Assembly (NCBI GenBank): GCA_910577585.1 | Contig: CAJTNN010000029.1 | Location: 1 to 28,036 of the forward strand | Direction: 5' to 3' | Source of the DNA: an uncultured Muribaculaceae bacterium | Lineage (GTDB): Bacteria > Bacteroidota > Bacteroidia > Bacteroidales > Muribaculaceae | Length of the DNA: 28,036 bases | Shown: positions 1 through 6,839 of the stretch, in pieces | Numbering within the stretch: the first letter of the stretch is position 1 | Layout: every line of letters begins with the position of its first letter | Program-made: the position numbers and the translations under genes | The notes under the pieces: generated by a model | What the model saw: the letters and a program-made list of their open reading frames with translations, nothing else | Databases searched by the model: none | Told to the model about the DNA's origin: nothing

Positions 1-55
1 ATATCAATAATTTCAAAGCACTCTTATGATTTTTTAGTGGACACTAATGATATCT

Positions 56-174
56 GCCATTAAATGCCAACCCCGGCTGCTCACCTTAAAAGGAGCAGAG
101 GGGTTCCCTTATCTTACCCGAATCATTATCAGCCATTAAATGCCAACCCCGGCTGCTCACCTTAAAAGGAGCAG
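56..174. repeat. Two-copy direct repeat carrying a hairpin
   Basis: A 43-bp sequence is present twice without mismatch, at 56-98 and 132-174 (period 76). Each copy contains the left arm AACCCCGGCTGCTC, a short loop, and the start of the matching right arm. The second copy continues into a perfect right arm. The first has lost two C residues and gained an A there (GAGCAGAGGGGTT), so its stem is imperfect. It lies just beyond the stop of the minus-strand gene at 214 and looks like a duplicated terminator. The first 55 bases of the window hold nothing I can identify. Confidence 0.85.
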
Positions 175-193
175 CCGGGGTTGCTTATTTTTT
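145..193 (+). terminator. Intrinsic terminator, probably bidirectional
   Basis: A perfect 14-bp stem (AACCCCGGCTGCTC at 145-158 with its complement at 169-182) encloses a 10-nt loop. A T-rich tract follows on the plus strand at 185-193. The T tract suits a plus-strand transcript entering from the left of the window. The same stem could also end the minus-strand gene that stops at 214. Confidence 0.75.
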
Positions 194-213
194 GTCGGAG
201 TGTTATCAGATTA

Positions 214-2190
214 TCAACGCACCATGAGTTTATGTGCTTCGCCATCGATATTGACGATGTAGATGCCGGCGGGGAGCTGAAGCTCGGCTGCCTCTGTCAG
301 GGTGGTGGCAGTAGCGCCGTCAAGGGTGCATACGGTGGCGTGTCCGAAGGCACCTCCGATGGTGAGGGTGCCCTTACTTGCGCGAAGAGTGGCCTCTGAA
401 GCGGCTGACACCTCATCAACACCTGTGTCGACAATGCTCACCTGGGCAGCGTTGACAATTTCGCCCGTATAGGTATCAATCACGAGTACTGTCACGTAGA
501 AACGGTCAGTGCCAATCACCGAACGCTTCACCCATTCCTGATACTCATACTCCTCATCGCTCTTGATCTCAGCGGGGAAGGCATCGGTGAATCCACTCAG
601 ACCGCCGGAATAGAAGCGCACTACATCATCGTAGTAGGTGATGTCGGTGCTCGGGCGATCCTCCCAGCCACCCATCGCGCCATATTTGCCGCCTGAGTAA
701 TTGTTAGTCTGGGCGTAGGGTCCCATATGGTCGCGGCTCACATAGAAGGCTATACCGTAGTAATCCTCATTCTGGATGTCGACGGCAAAGCGAACTTTGG
801 CGGTGATTGTCAGGTCGGTGTCGTCAGAGAAGTCAACGTCTATGTCGGCGATATCCACTACTGACTTGGTGTCCTTGATGCTGTTGTAGTATTCGTCAAG
901 CTGATTCAGAGCCTCCGGGTCGGTGGGGGCGATGGTGAGGGCACGGTCGAGCATCACCATCGGGAATCCGCTGAAGAGGCTCACCACAGAGGCTGCCGAG
1001 TTGACGGCCATATTGTCGTTGTAATGCAGCGCGAGGGGGATGATGCGGTCAGGATAATTCTCCTTGGCATACTCCATCATCACCATTCCGGCCGGACACC
1101 ATCCGCACCATGTACCTGTGCCCTCCTCCATGATTACATTGCGTGGATATCCGGCATCTGCGGGGAGAGCGTTGAATAACAGTGTGGCTGCGCCTTGAGC
1201 TGCGGAGTTGACATTACCGTTCACCTTCACCACATTGAGTTTGAGCGGAAGGTTGGCGCCTGACTCCTCGCAGGTGAGTCCGGTGAGGGTCACCTCGGTA
1301 TAATCGCCGAAGGGGAGCGGCTCGTCGAACTCGAAGCTCTGGGTCTTGGGTTCAGCCGAACCGACGGTGTATTCCACCTCTACGCTCTCGGCTGCATTGA
1401 CCGCACCGCCTGTAAGCACGAGGTTGACATCAAACGCCGCGCCTGTCTTCACATACGAGGGCATATCGGCACCATAAATATTGACACCATCATGCGGCAG
1501 ATTGTCAGACTTCAGCGTCATACCTATATTAAGATTGCCGAGCTGGGCCGAATAGTTGTCCCACTCCACCACGCCTTGCTGCTTGACGGCTATGAAGCAA
1601 CCGTCGCCGCTGCCACGGGGTATACCGTCATTGGTGATGTAATAGTCGGTCTTCGAGATAGGGGTGCAGCTATAGGCCACGATGAAGCTCTTGCCGGCCT
1701 CGATTGTGTAGGGGGTGTCGAGCGAAATCTGATTCCAGGTGAATGGGTCACGACCGAGTGTGGCGGCCTGCGTGTAGAAGGGTTCTGATTCGAAATCCTC
1801 ATATAGATACACCTTGGCTTTGGAGATGCCGTTGAGGCCGGAGCTGGTGTTCTTGCCGGTGGCCACATTGATTGCGGTCACTTCGGCTCCGGCATATTGA
1901 GTGGCCAGGTCAGCCGAGATGCGGATAGCCTGGTAGATTTCAAGACCTACGGCAGCATCACCGAAACTCTGTGCGCTATAAGGGGCGAATGCCAGTGTGA
2001 AGTCGAGTGTCTCGGCTTCATCATCAGTAGTGGCGGCAGCCTCGCGTGCCACTGACTTTGCATTGAGCGTACGCGTTGTCGGAAGTGTGGTGCTGTCGAA
2101 ATTTGTAGGAGGCGCCATCGGCACCTCGGCCCAGGCCAGCGCCGGCATTGCCAGCGACATGACACAAAGTGCGGGTAGAAATTTCTTCAT
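214..2190 (-). CDS. Secreted Omp28-like thioredoxin-fold protein
   Basis: Encodes 658 residues. An N-terminal signal peptide (MKKFLPALCVMSLAMPALAWA) implies export. Residues about 60-230 form a beta-rich domain. A thioredoxin-like Omp28 segment follows near 345-500, with a CxxC pair in GTWCGWCPAG (C362 and C365) after the motif NVIMEEGTG. The last ~60 residues resemble a Bacteroidetes type A C-terminal sorting domain (beta strands, then PAGIYIVNIDGEAHKLMVR). Omp28-related proteins are surface or periplasmic; a redox role is suggested by the WCGWC motif but not shown. A Bacteroidetes promoter lies upstream on the minus strand and a terminator hairpin just past the stop. The gene stands alone and is divergent from the 2631 gene. 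Confidence 0.85.
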   Translation of the reverse strand: MKKFLPALCVMSLAMPALAWAEVPMAPPTNFDSTTLPTTRTLNAKSVAREAAATTDDEAETLDFTLAFAPYSAQSFGDAAVGLEIYQAIRISADLATQYAGAEVTAINVATGKNTSSGLNGISKAKVYLYEDFESEPFYTQAATLGRDPFTWNQISLDTPYTIEAGKSFIVAYSCTPISKTDYYITNDGIPRGSGDGCFIAVKQQGVVEWDNYSAQLGNLNIGMTLKSDNLPHDGVNIYGADMPSYVKTGAAFDVNLVLTGGAVNAAESVEVEYTVGSAEPKTQSFEFDEPLPFGDYTEVTLTGLTCEESGANLPLKLNVVKVNGNVNSAAQGAATLLFNALPADAGYPRNVIMEEGTGTWCGWCPAGMVMMEYAKENYPDRIIPLALHYNDNMAVNSAASVVSLFSGFPMVMLDRALTIAPTDPEALNQLDEYYNSIKDTKSVVDIADIDVDFSDDTDLTITAKVRFAVDIQNEDYYGIAFYVSRDHMGPYAQTNNYSGGKYGAMGGWEDRPSTDITYYDDVVRFYSGGLSGFTDAFPAEIKSDEEYEYQEWVKRSVIGTDRFYVTVLVIDTYTGEIVNAAQVSIVDTGVDEVSAASEATLRASKGTLTIGGAFGHATVCTLDGATATTLTEAAELQLPAGIYIVNIDGEAHKLMVR

Positions 2191-2261
2191 GATGATAATG
2201 AAAAAAGTGTTAATAAAGCGTCACTCCCTCAGGAGTTGACGGTAAATACTATTATTGACTC

Positions 2262-2291
2262 CAAATTTAACAGAATTTCGGGTTATAACAA
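2262..2291 (-). promoter_or_regulatory. Bacteroidetes-type promoter of the Omp28-like gene
   Basis: Read on the minus strand, TTG (2289-2291) is followed after exactly 19 nt by TAAATTTG (2262-2269). This matches the TTG-N19-21-TAnnTTTG consensus for the Bacteroidetes primary sigma factor. The leader downstream contains a small hairpin at 2223-2243 (ACTCC and GGAGT arms extended by GTC/GAC). Confidence 0.7.
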
Positions 2292-2374
2292 AAAAAATAT
2301 GCCGAAAAACGCTATATACCTTCATAATATAAACCCTCTTAACCTCGCCTGAATATTTTTATCTTGAAATTTTG

Positions 2375-2404
2375 TTGGATTTACAAAAAAAATTATTAAT
2401 TTTG
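2375..2404 (+). promoter_or_regulatory. Bacteroidetes-type promoter of the 2631 gene
   Basis: TTG (2375-2377), a 19-nt spacer and TAATTTTG (2397-2404) match the Bacteroidetes consensus closely. Transcription would begin near 2410. That leaves an unusually long leader of about 220 nt that includes the nonamer repeat before the ATG at 2631. Confidence 0.7.
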
Positions 2405-2512
2405 TGAAATCGAATGCAGTCTACAAGATTACATTTGAAATCATATCCCGCGCCATATCATGCATTGGTATAATCATGATATCCGGAATAATATGAAATC
2501 TGATTACTTCTC

Positions 2513-2610
2513 CTCCCAGCCCTCCCATCTCTCCCAATCCTCCCAGAACTCCCAATCTCTCCCAGCCCTCCCAGAAATCCCAGCCCTCCCATCTCTCCCA
2601 ATCCCTCCCG
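2513..2610 (+). repeat. CTCCCAnnn nonamer tandem array in a 5' leader
   Basis: Eleven copies of CTCCCA plus three variable bases run from 2513 to 2610, nearly all spaced 9 bp (two steps of 10); one reads ATCCCA and the last CTCCCG. A 27-bp stretch is repeated exactly at 2514-2540 and 2578-2604. The array is almost pure pyrimidine on the sense strand and sits between the promoter and the signal-peptide start codon. The rest of the 2191-2630 interval is AT-rich and holds the two divergent promoters. Confidence 0.9.
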
Positions 2611-2630
2611 CCACATCTAATCCTTACTAT

Positions 2631-4211
2631 ATGAAAAGAATCTTTACTTTAACAACACTTTCAGCCATGATGGCCCTGTCGGCCTCGGCTGTGGATGCCT
2701 CATCGGTCATCACCGAGCAGCCTGACGGCCGAGCCGAGGAGTATGACTTGCACTACTCCGGCTTCTTCGTGAATCTCGACAAAATCGACTGGGTCGAAGA
2801 TAACGTGGCTCAGACTGAAGTAGTGATGAATGAAGCCGGCGAGATCTACTTCAAAGACCTCAACCCGTTTATCGCCACCGGCTCTTACGTGCGCGGCGAT
2901 TTTGACGACGAGGGTAATATAGTGGTGCAGTTCCCGCAGACTGTGCTCTACGATGATGACCCCGACTATGGAGTCAGCTGGATTGACTACAACATCGTCT
3001 ACTCTTCTGATATCGATGAGGAGATGCCCGTGGGTGTCACCGACCCTGAGAAGAACCGCCTCACATTCGTTGTCCAGGCCGACGGCAGCCTTATAATGGC
3101 CCCGCTTGAGGAGGGCTACTCTTTCAGCGGTCTTATGTATGCCGAAGGAATGGAGGATGGCATGTGGATGGCCTTCTCCGTGACAGAACTCACCCTCAGC
3201 GAACAGGCTCAGGAGCCTGGTCTCACCCCCCCGGAGGAGGCTGAGACAAAACTCTATTCTTTCATCACTCTCGGCTATGGCGCCTCTGCCGGTTCTGAGC
3301 CTGACTTCGGCTATAGAGTCAAATTCGCTACTTTTGGCGATGATGTATATATCGGCGGCCTGTCGTATGACCTGCCCGACGCATGGGTGCTCGGCCACCG
3401 CGACGGCAACAAGATTACTCTTGCCAACGGTCAGGATATGGGCACACTGAGTGTATACAACGCTCACCTCGACTTCGGCAAGTTCGATCCGCGCGCGCAG
3501 GGTGGTTACTCTCTGCTGCCGGCCGACACGGAGTGTGTCTTCAACATCAGCGAGGATGGCAACACCATCTCGCTCGACGACCCGAAGATGGTGCTCTTCA
3601 TCAATACCCTCAACAATGGCGAAATCAAATATCTCCAGAAGATTGAGGATGCGAAGTTCCTCTATCAGCCCGAACCGAAGGGCACACCCCGCAACCCCTG
3701 CAATCTCATATACCAGGAGCGTTACACAGGCGAAAACTTCGATGTGCTCGACTTCAACCTCCCCCTCATCAGCACCGACGGCATTCTGCTTGAGCGCGAG
3801 AATATGTACTATCGCCTCTTCGTGGATGGCGAGCAGCTGGAGATTCTTGATGTCGACTTCGACTCAGGCATCGACATGTGGGATATCCCCTACGACTTCG
3901 ACCGCTATCTGATTGTGTCTAACCGCATGAACACCTCGCATGAGCTCGGTATCCGCATCCAGGGCTACGACACACTGGGTGTGCAGAGCATCAACGTCTA
4001 CGACGGTGAGGTCTACGAGAGTGAGATTGTCACTATCGACATCACCGGTGCAGGCGTGAAGGGCATCGATGCTTCCGAGGCCGAGGTAGAGGCCGTAAGC
4101 TACTACGACTTCAGCGGCCGCAAGGTGGCCAGCCCCACAGGTCTCACCATCAAGCGCTCTGTCATGAGCGACGGCAGCGTGAGATTCTCGAAAGAGGTTG
4201 TACGCAACTGA
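2631..4211 (+). CDS. Secreted protein of unknown function with C-terminal sorting-like domain
   Basis: Encodes 526 residues from the ATG at 2631. This start was chosen because it opens a clear signal peptide (MKRIFTLTTLSAMMALSASA). The frame is open for 57 more codons upstream, but those are low-complexity Ser/Pro/Leu translated from the nonamer repeat. The mature protein is acidic and Asp/Tyr-rich with no domain I recognise; it looks like stacked beta-sandwich segments. The end (VSYYDFSGRKVASPTGLTI and following) matches the short C-terminal domain shared by Bacteroidales exported proteins and seen in three other genes here. It is monocistronic, with its own promoter and a strong terminator at 4307. 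Surface location is inferred. Confidence 0.8.
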   Translation: MKRIFTLTTLSAMMALSASAVDASSVITEQPDGRAEEYDLHYSGFFVNLDKIDWVEDNVAQTEVVMNEAGEIYFKDLNPFIATGSYVRGDFDDEGNIVVQFPQTVLYDDDPDYGVSWIDYNIVYSSDIDEEMPVGVTDPEKNRLTFVVQADGSLIMAPLEEGYSFSGLMYAEGMEDGMWMAFSVTELTLSEQAQEPGLTPPEEAETKLYSFITLGYGASAGSEPDFGYRVKFATFGDDVYIGGLSYDLPDAWVLGHRDGNKITLANGQDMGTLSVYNAHLDFGKFDPRAQGGYSLLPADTECVFNISEDGNTISLDDPKMVLFINTLNNGEIKYLQKIEDAKFLYQPEPKGTPRNPCNLIYQERYTGENFDVLDFNLPLISTDGILLERENMYYRLFVDGEQLEILDVDFDSGIDMWDIPYDFDRYLIVSNRMNTSHELGIRIQGYDTLGVQSINVYDGEVYESEIVTIDITGAGVKGIDASEAEVEAVSYYDFSGRKVASPTGLTIKRSVMSDGSVRFSKEVVRN

Positions 4212-4306
4212 TTAAATCTGTCCTTATTGTGATTAACACCATACTTATTGCAAACGTAAAAGATTAGTAAATGTGTTAACTCGTTAGTAATAGAAATGAA
4301 TCGTAG

Positions 4307-4342
4307 AGAGCCTGCGCAGAGATTGCGCGGGCTCTTTTTTTT
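4307..4342 (+). terminator. Intrinsic terminator of the 2631 gene
   Basis: A 12-bp stem (AGAGCCTGCGCA at 4307-4318 with TGCGCGGGCTCT at 4324-4335, one G-T wobble) has a 5-nt loop and runs straight into a T tract ending at 4342. It lies about 95 nt after the stop codon. The remaining sequence up to the IS at 4395 has no gene. Confidence 0.9.
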
Positions 4343-4394
4343 ATACCTTGCCTGCCTGACGCCGGAAAATGGCTTAAACTTCATAATGAGCTTA

Positions 4395-4427
4395 GACCCC
4401 TTTCCACAAAAAATGTTAATGTCAGGG
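4395..4427 (+). repeat. Left terminal inverted repeat of the IS
   Basis: 33 bases matching the reverse complement of 5632-5664 without mismatch. It begins GACCCCTTTCC and ends AATGTCAGGG. Identity between the ends stops sharply at 4427/5632. Confidence 0.95.
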
Positions 4428-4520
4428 TCGCAGAGGTAGCCCAGATTTTCGACTTTGAGCGATTGAGTATAGCGGGCTATGCGATTGAGCCAAAGACGGA
4501 AATATGGGCTGGCTCTGCGA
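4428..4520 (+). other. Left-end ~93-nt hairpin of the IS
   Basis: Nested complementary arms are visible: TCGCAGAG (4428-4435) with CTCTGCGA (4513-4520); GCCCA (4439-4443) with TGGGC (4505-4509); ATTTTCG-A-CTTTG (4445-4457) with CAAAG-A-CGGAAAT (4491-4503, one A-A mismatch and one wobble); and an apical stem TATAG/CTATG (4468-4472 and 4477-4481) with a CGGG loop. It could act as folded RNA, as a DNA cruciform, or as a shield against read-through transcription. The sequence alone does not decide which. The rest of the left non-coding end, up to the transposase start at 4647, is AT-rich and probably carries its promoter. Confidence 0.8.
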
Positions 4521-4646
4521 GGAAGAGGTAATTTTAATTCCATTAGCTGAATCCATTTTTTACATTACTAAGATATTGTTAATGATATTAAACACTTTCT
4601 CACTCATCTTATTACGTTATTCTGATGTCAACAATCAGAAAGTCAT

Positions 4647-5408
4647 TTGAAAAATCCTATAGAACTGACATCGTTGCAAGAGAAGCTGATTAAAAGCATT
4701 CCCGACATCCGACTGACAATATTACGTCGTTACGAGTTCCGTGATATCTTCAATGCAATCCGATATGTAGTCAAGACCGGGGTACAGTGGAAGCGGCTCC
4801 CTCCCAATTATCCGAAATGGAAAATCGTCTATCATCACTTCCGCTCATGGAGTTGCCGGGGATGGTTTCACCGAATTCTGGAGACACTGCTGTATGGCAA
4901 ACGGGGAAGTCTGGGGCTGGCTCCTTATCCTGCTACAGGGATAATTGATAGCCAGAGCGTTCGTTCTGCCATTCCCCACTCGGTCAAAGGTATTGACGGT
5001 CATAAAAAGATAAAGGGAATCAAGCGTCATCTCTGCGTGGACTCCAACGGATATTTCATATGTGTCAATGTCACGACGGCCAATGTCCACGACACGCGTG
5101 GAATATGTCCGGTTATTGCCGAATTAATGGCCAATATCCCTTCAGTCAAAGTGTTAAAGGGGGACAAAGGGTACTCTGACCATTTCGCCGATACGCTCCG
5201 GTCGGCAGCCTCAATGGAACTCAAAACCGTCAAGTCCAACTTTGGAACCACAGAGTTCATTCCAATGGAGGGACGCTGGGTTGTCGAGAGGTCTTTCTCC
5301 TGGCTGGAGAATTACCGCCGTCTCACAAGGAACTATGAACTCAAGCTCCATACGGCGCAAGCCATGGTTATGGTGGCAGCCGTGGCTTTCATGCTCAGAT
5401 ATTTCTGA
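4647..5408 (+). CDS. IS5-family DDE transposase
   Basis: Encodes 253 residues, the usual size for this group. It catalyses cut-and-paste or copy-type transposition of the surrounding element. The N-terminal part (about residues 1-80) is the helical DNA-binding DUF4096-like region with TGVQWKRLPPNYPKW. The catalytic triad is D101 (IIDSQSV), D173 (KGDKGY) and E214 in WVVERSFSWLENYRRLTRNY, which also carries the Y-R-E signature of the IS4/IS5 superfamily. The start is TTG at 4647: no ATG or GTG lies between it and the in-frame stop at 4623, and the next methionine (residue 161) would remove the first catalytic Asp. The frame is intact. Confidence 0.93.
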   Translation: MKNPIELTSLQEKLIKSIPDIRLTILRRYEFRDIFNAIRYVVKTGVQWKRLPPNYPKWKIVYHHFRSWSCRGWFHRILETLLYGKRGSLGLAPYPATGIIDSQSVRSAIPHSVKGIDGHKKIKGIKRHLCVDSNGYFICVNVTTANVHDTRGICPVIAELMANIPSVKVLKGDKGYSDHFADTLRSAASMELKTVKSNFGTTEFIPMEGRWVVERSFSWLENYRRLTRNYELKLHTAQAMVMVAAVAFMLRYF

Positions 5409-5631
5409 GGATTCATAAAAGGGATGGAGCAACCGTGGACCTGGATATCCTTCAGGTCTAGCCCTTCACGTCCCTACATCGCATTCCAAGCCATTTTCTT
5501 GAATTCAAATCATATCTGTGTTTTAAATTACCTCTGACCGGCGCCTTTCCGGCCAATTTCGTCCCTCTCTCCGGTCACAATGCCCGCATTGTTCCCTCCG
5601 AGATGAACGAAATTGACTCGAAAATTCGCCG
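5409..5631. other. Structured non-coding right end of the IS
   Basis: No gene is present. Just after the transposase stop, AAGGG (5419-5423) can pair with CCCTT (5462-5466) around an inner GACCTG/CAGGTC hairpin (5438-5458). From 5525 to 5631 lies the partner of the left structured end. Read on the minus strand it has CGGCG pairing with CGCCG at the base, CAATTTCGT with ACGAAATTG in the middle (plus-strand 5554-5562 and 5607-5615), and CAATG/CATTG with a CGGG loop at the tip (5578-5591). TGACCGG (5535-5541) and CCGGTCA (5571-5577) offer an alternative, overlapping pairing. Confidence 0.75.
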
Positions 5632-5664
5632 CCCTGACATTAACATTTTTTGTGGAAAGGGGTC
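5632..5664 (-). repeat. Right terminal inverted repeat of the IS
   Basis: Exact reverse complement of 4395-4427, ending GGAAAGGGGTC before the TTA duplication at 5665-5667. Confidence 0.95.
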
Positions 5665-5761
5665 TTAAACTTCCGGATATTGCGCTGAGGCACGCCTGAA
5701 GAATTTTTGACTGCGCACTAAACCTTTTTACCCTCTATCGTCTTATTAATGAAGTAACCTC

Positions 5762-5800
5762 TCTAAATATTCATCTAAATATTCATTTATAAATATTCAT
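5762..5800 (+). repeat. Three-copy AT-rich repeat before the hydrolase gene
   Basis: The core TAAATATTCAT occurs at 5764-5774, 5776-5786 and 5790-5800, spaced 12 and 14 bp. The last copy ends 7 nt before the start codon, so the array covers the ribosome-loading region. The interval 5668-5761 shows no gene and no clear TAnnTTTG promoter box. Confidence 0.85.
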
Positions 5801-5807
5801 ATCCGAG

Positions 5808-6839
5808 ATGAGAAGAAGATATAACAGTTTCAAGATTCTGCTCGCTGTGGCTTTGGCCGGTGCTATTCCGGTGATGGCGGCGTGCAGCTCAAAGTCTACC
5901 GATAACTCTGACTCGGCAAAAATTGCCAAGGAGAGTGAGAATCCGCGCCCTGCGAAGGGTGGCGGCGGTCCGCAACTGGGGAAACCGGGTGGCGGCCCCT
6001 CGATCGACAAGTCAGGCGATGCCACTCTGCAGAAGATGATCAAGGAGCTGGTGCCGAAATTCGCAAAACTTGAATTCAAGGATGCCAAGACCGGAATAAC
6101 GATGAAGTACAATCTCTTCACTCCGGCCAATATGAAGCCGGGTGAGAAGTATCCGCTCGTGCTCTTCATCGCCGATGCGAGCACGCCGGGCACCGACATC
6201 ACTCTGCCGCTGACACAGGGCTATGGAGGATTGGTGTGGGCCACCGACGACTGGCAGTCCTCGCACCCCTGCTATGTGCTGGTGCCCCAGTTCTCGGGGG
6301 TGGCGGTCAACGATGACTATCAGCACACGGATGAAGTCGACGTGGTGGTGCGCATGCTGCAGGATGTGGCTGCCTCGAATCAGGTGGATATGTCACGCCT
6401 CTACACCACCGGTCAGTCGATGGGTGGCATGATTTCGATGTATTATAATGTGGCATACCCCGAAATGTTCGCAGCCTCGATATTCGTCGACTCACATTGG
6501 GACACCGCCACATTCGACGAATTGGCCCGCCATAAATTCATCTACTTCATAGCCGGCGACAAGGGTAAGGCCTTCACCGACATCAAACCCCTCGAGGAGG
6601 CGGCCCGCAAGGATGGCGTGCAGTATACGTTTGCCGAATGGAGCGCCAAGCTCCCCGAGCAGCGCCAGAGCGATCTGGCGGCCACGATGCTTGAGAAGGG
6701 TGCGCCGGTCAATATGTTCCAGTTCGAACCGGGCACAGTGCTGCCTGAGGATGGCAAGGGTAGCGAACATATGTATTCGTTCGACTACGCCTACCGCATC
6801 CCCTCTGTCAGAGAATGGCTCTTCAAGCAACAGAAGTAG
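5808..6839 (+). CDS. Lipoprotein alpha/beta hydrolase (predicted esterase/peptidase)
   Basis: Encodes 343 residues. The N-terminus is a lipoprotein signal (hydrophobic run ending VMAAC; lipidated Cys about residue 26), followed by a Ser/Asp/Gly/Pro-rich linker to about residue 70. The catalytic domain follows the alpha/beta-hydrolase pattern of predicted secreted peptidases and esterases. It has YPLVLFIADAS on the first core strand, a nucleophile elbow GQSMGG, and a likely catalytic histidine in GSEHMYSFDYAY near the C-terminus. The acid residue may lie in the FIAGDKGKAF stretch, which is uncertain. Substrate is unknown; the envelope location comes from the lipobox. Its last 17 bases overlap the 3' end of the convergent RND gene, so no terminator separates them. 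The IS sits about 140 bp upstream. Confidence 0.82.
   Translation: MRRRYNSFKILLAVALAGAIPVMAACSSKSTDNSDSAKIAKESENPRPAKGGGGPQLGKPGGGPSIDKSGDATLQKMIKELVPKFAKLEFKDAKTGITMKYNLFTPANMKPGEKYPLVLFIADASTPGTDITLPLTQGYGGLVWATDDWQSSHPCYVLVPQFSGVAVNDDYQHTDEVDVVVRMLQDVAASNQVDMSRLYTTGQSMGGMISMYYNVAYPEMFAASIFVDSHWDTATFDELARHKFIYFIAGDKGKAFTDIKPLEEAARKDGVQYTFAEWSAKLPEQRQSDLAATMLEKGAPVNMFQFEPGTVLPEDGKGSEHMYSFDYAYRIPSVREWLFKQQK

Larger units (their letters stand above)
4395..5664 (+). mobile_element. Complete IS5-family insertion sequence (1270 bp)
   Basis: Perfect 33-bp terminal inverted repeats occupy 4395-4427 (GACCCCTTTCCACAAAA...) and 5632-5664. They are flanked by a 3-bp target duplication TTA (4392-4394 and 5665-5667). 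A TNA-type duplication fits the IS1031-like group of the IS5 family. The element carries one transposase gene. Inside each repeat lies a 107-nt non-coding segment (4428-4534 and 5525-5631), and the two end in the shared inverted 11-mer AGAGGTAATTT. Both segments fold into similar long hairpins. The element sits between the terminator of the 2631 gene and the hydrolase gene and breaks neither. Intact ends, ORF and duplication suggest a recent, possibly active copy. Confidence 0.93.

Noticed and set aside
2460..2630. 57-codon N-terminal extension of the 2631 gene
   Set aside because: It translates the nonamer repeat into Ser/Pro/Leu-rich sequence and would bury a clear signal peptide inside the protein.
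2700..3467. 255-codon ORF antisense to the 2631 gene
   Set aside because: No signal or domain features, and it lies fully opposite a convincing secreted-protein gene; a by-product of GC-biased codons.
4372..5673. TTAAACTTC as a long target-site duplication of the IS
   Set aside because: The terminal inverted repeats define the ends at 4395 and 5664; the immediate flanks share only TTA. The upstream copy lies 12 bp outside the left end.
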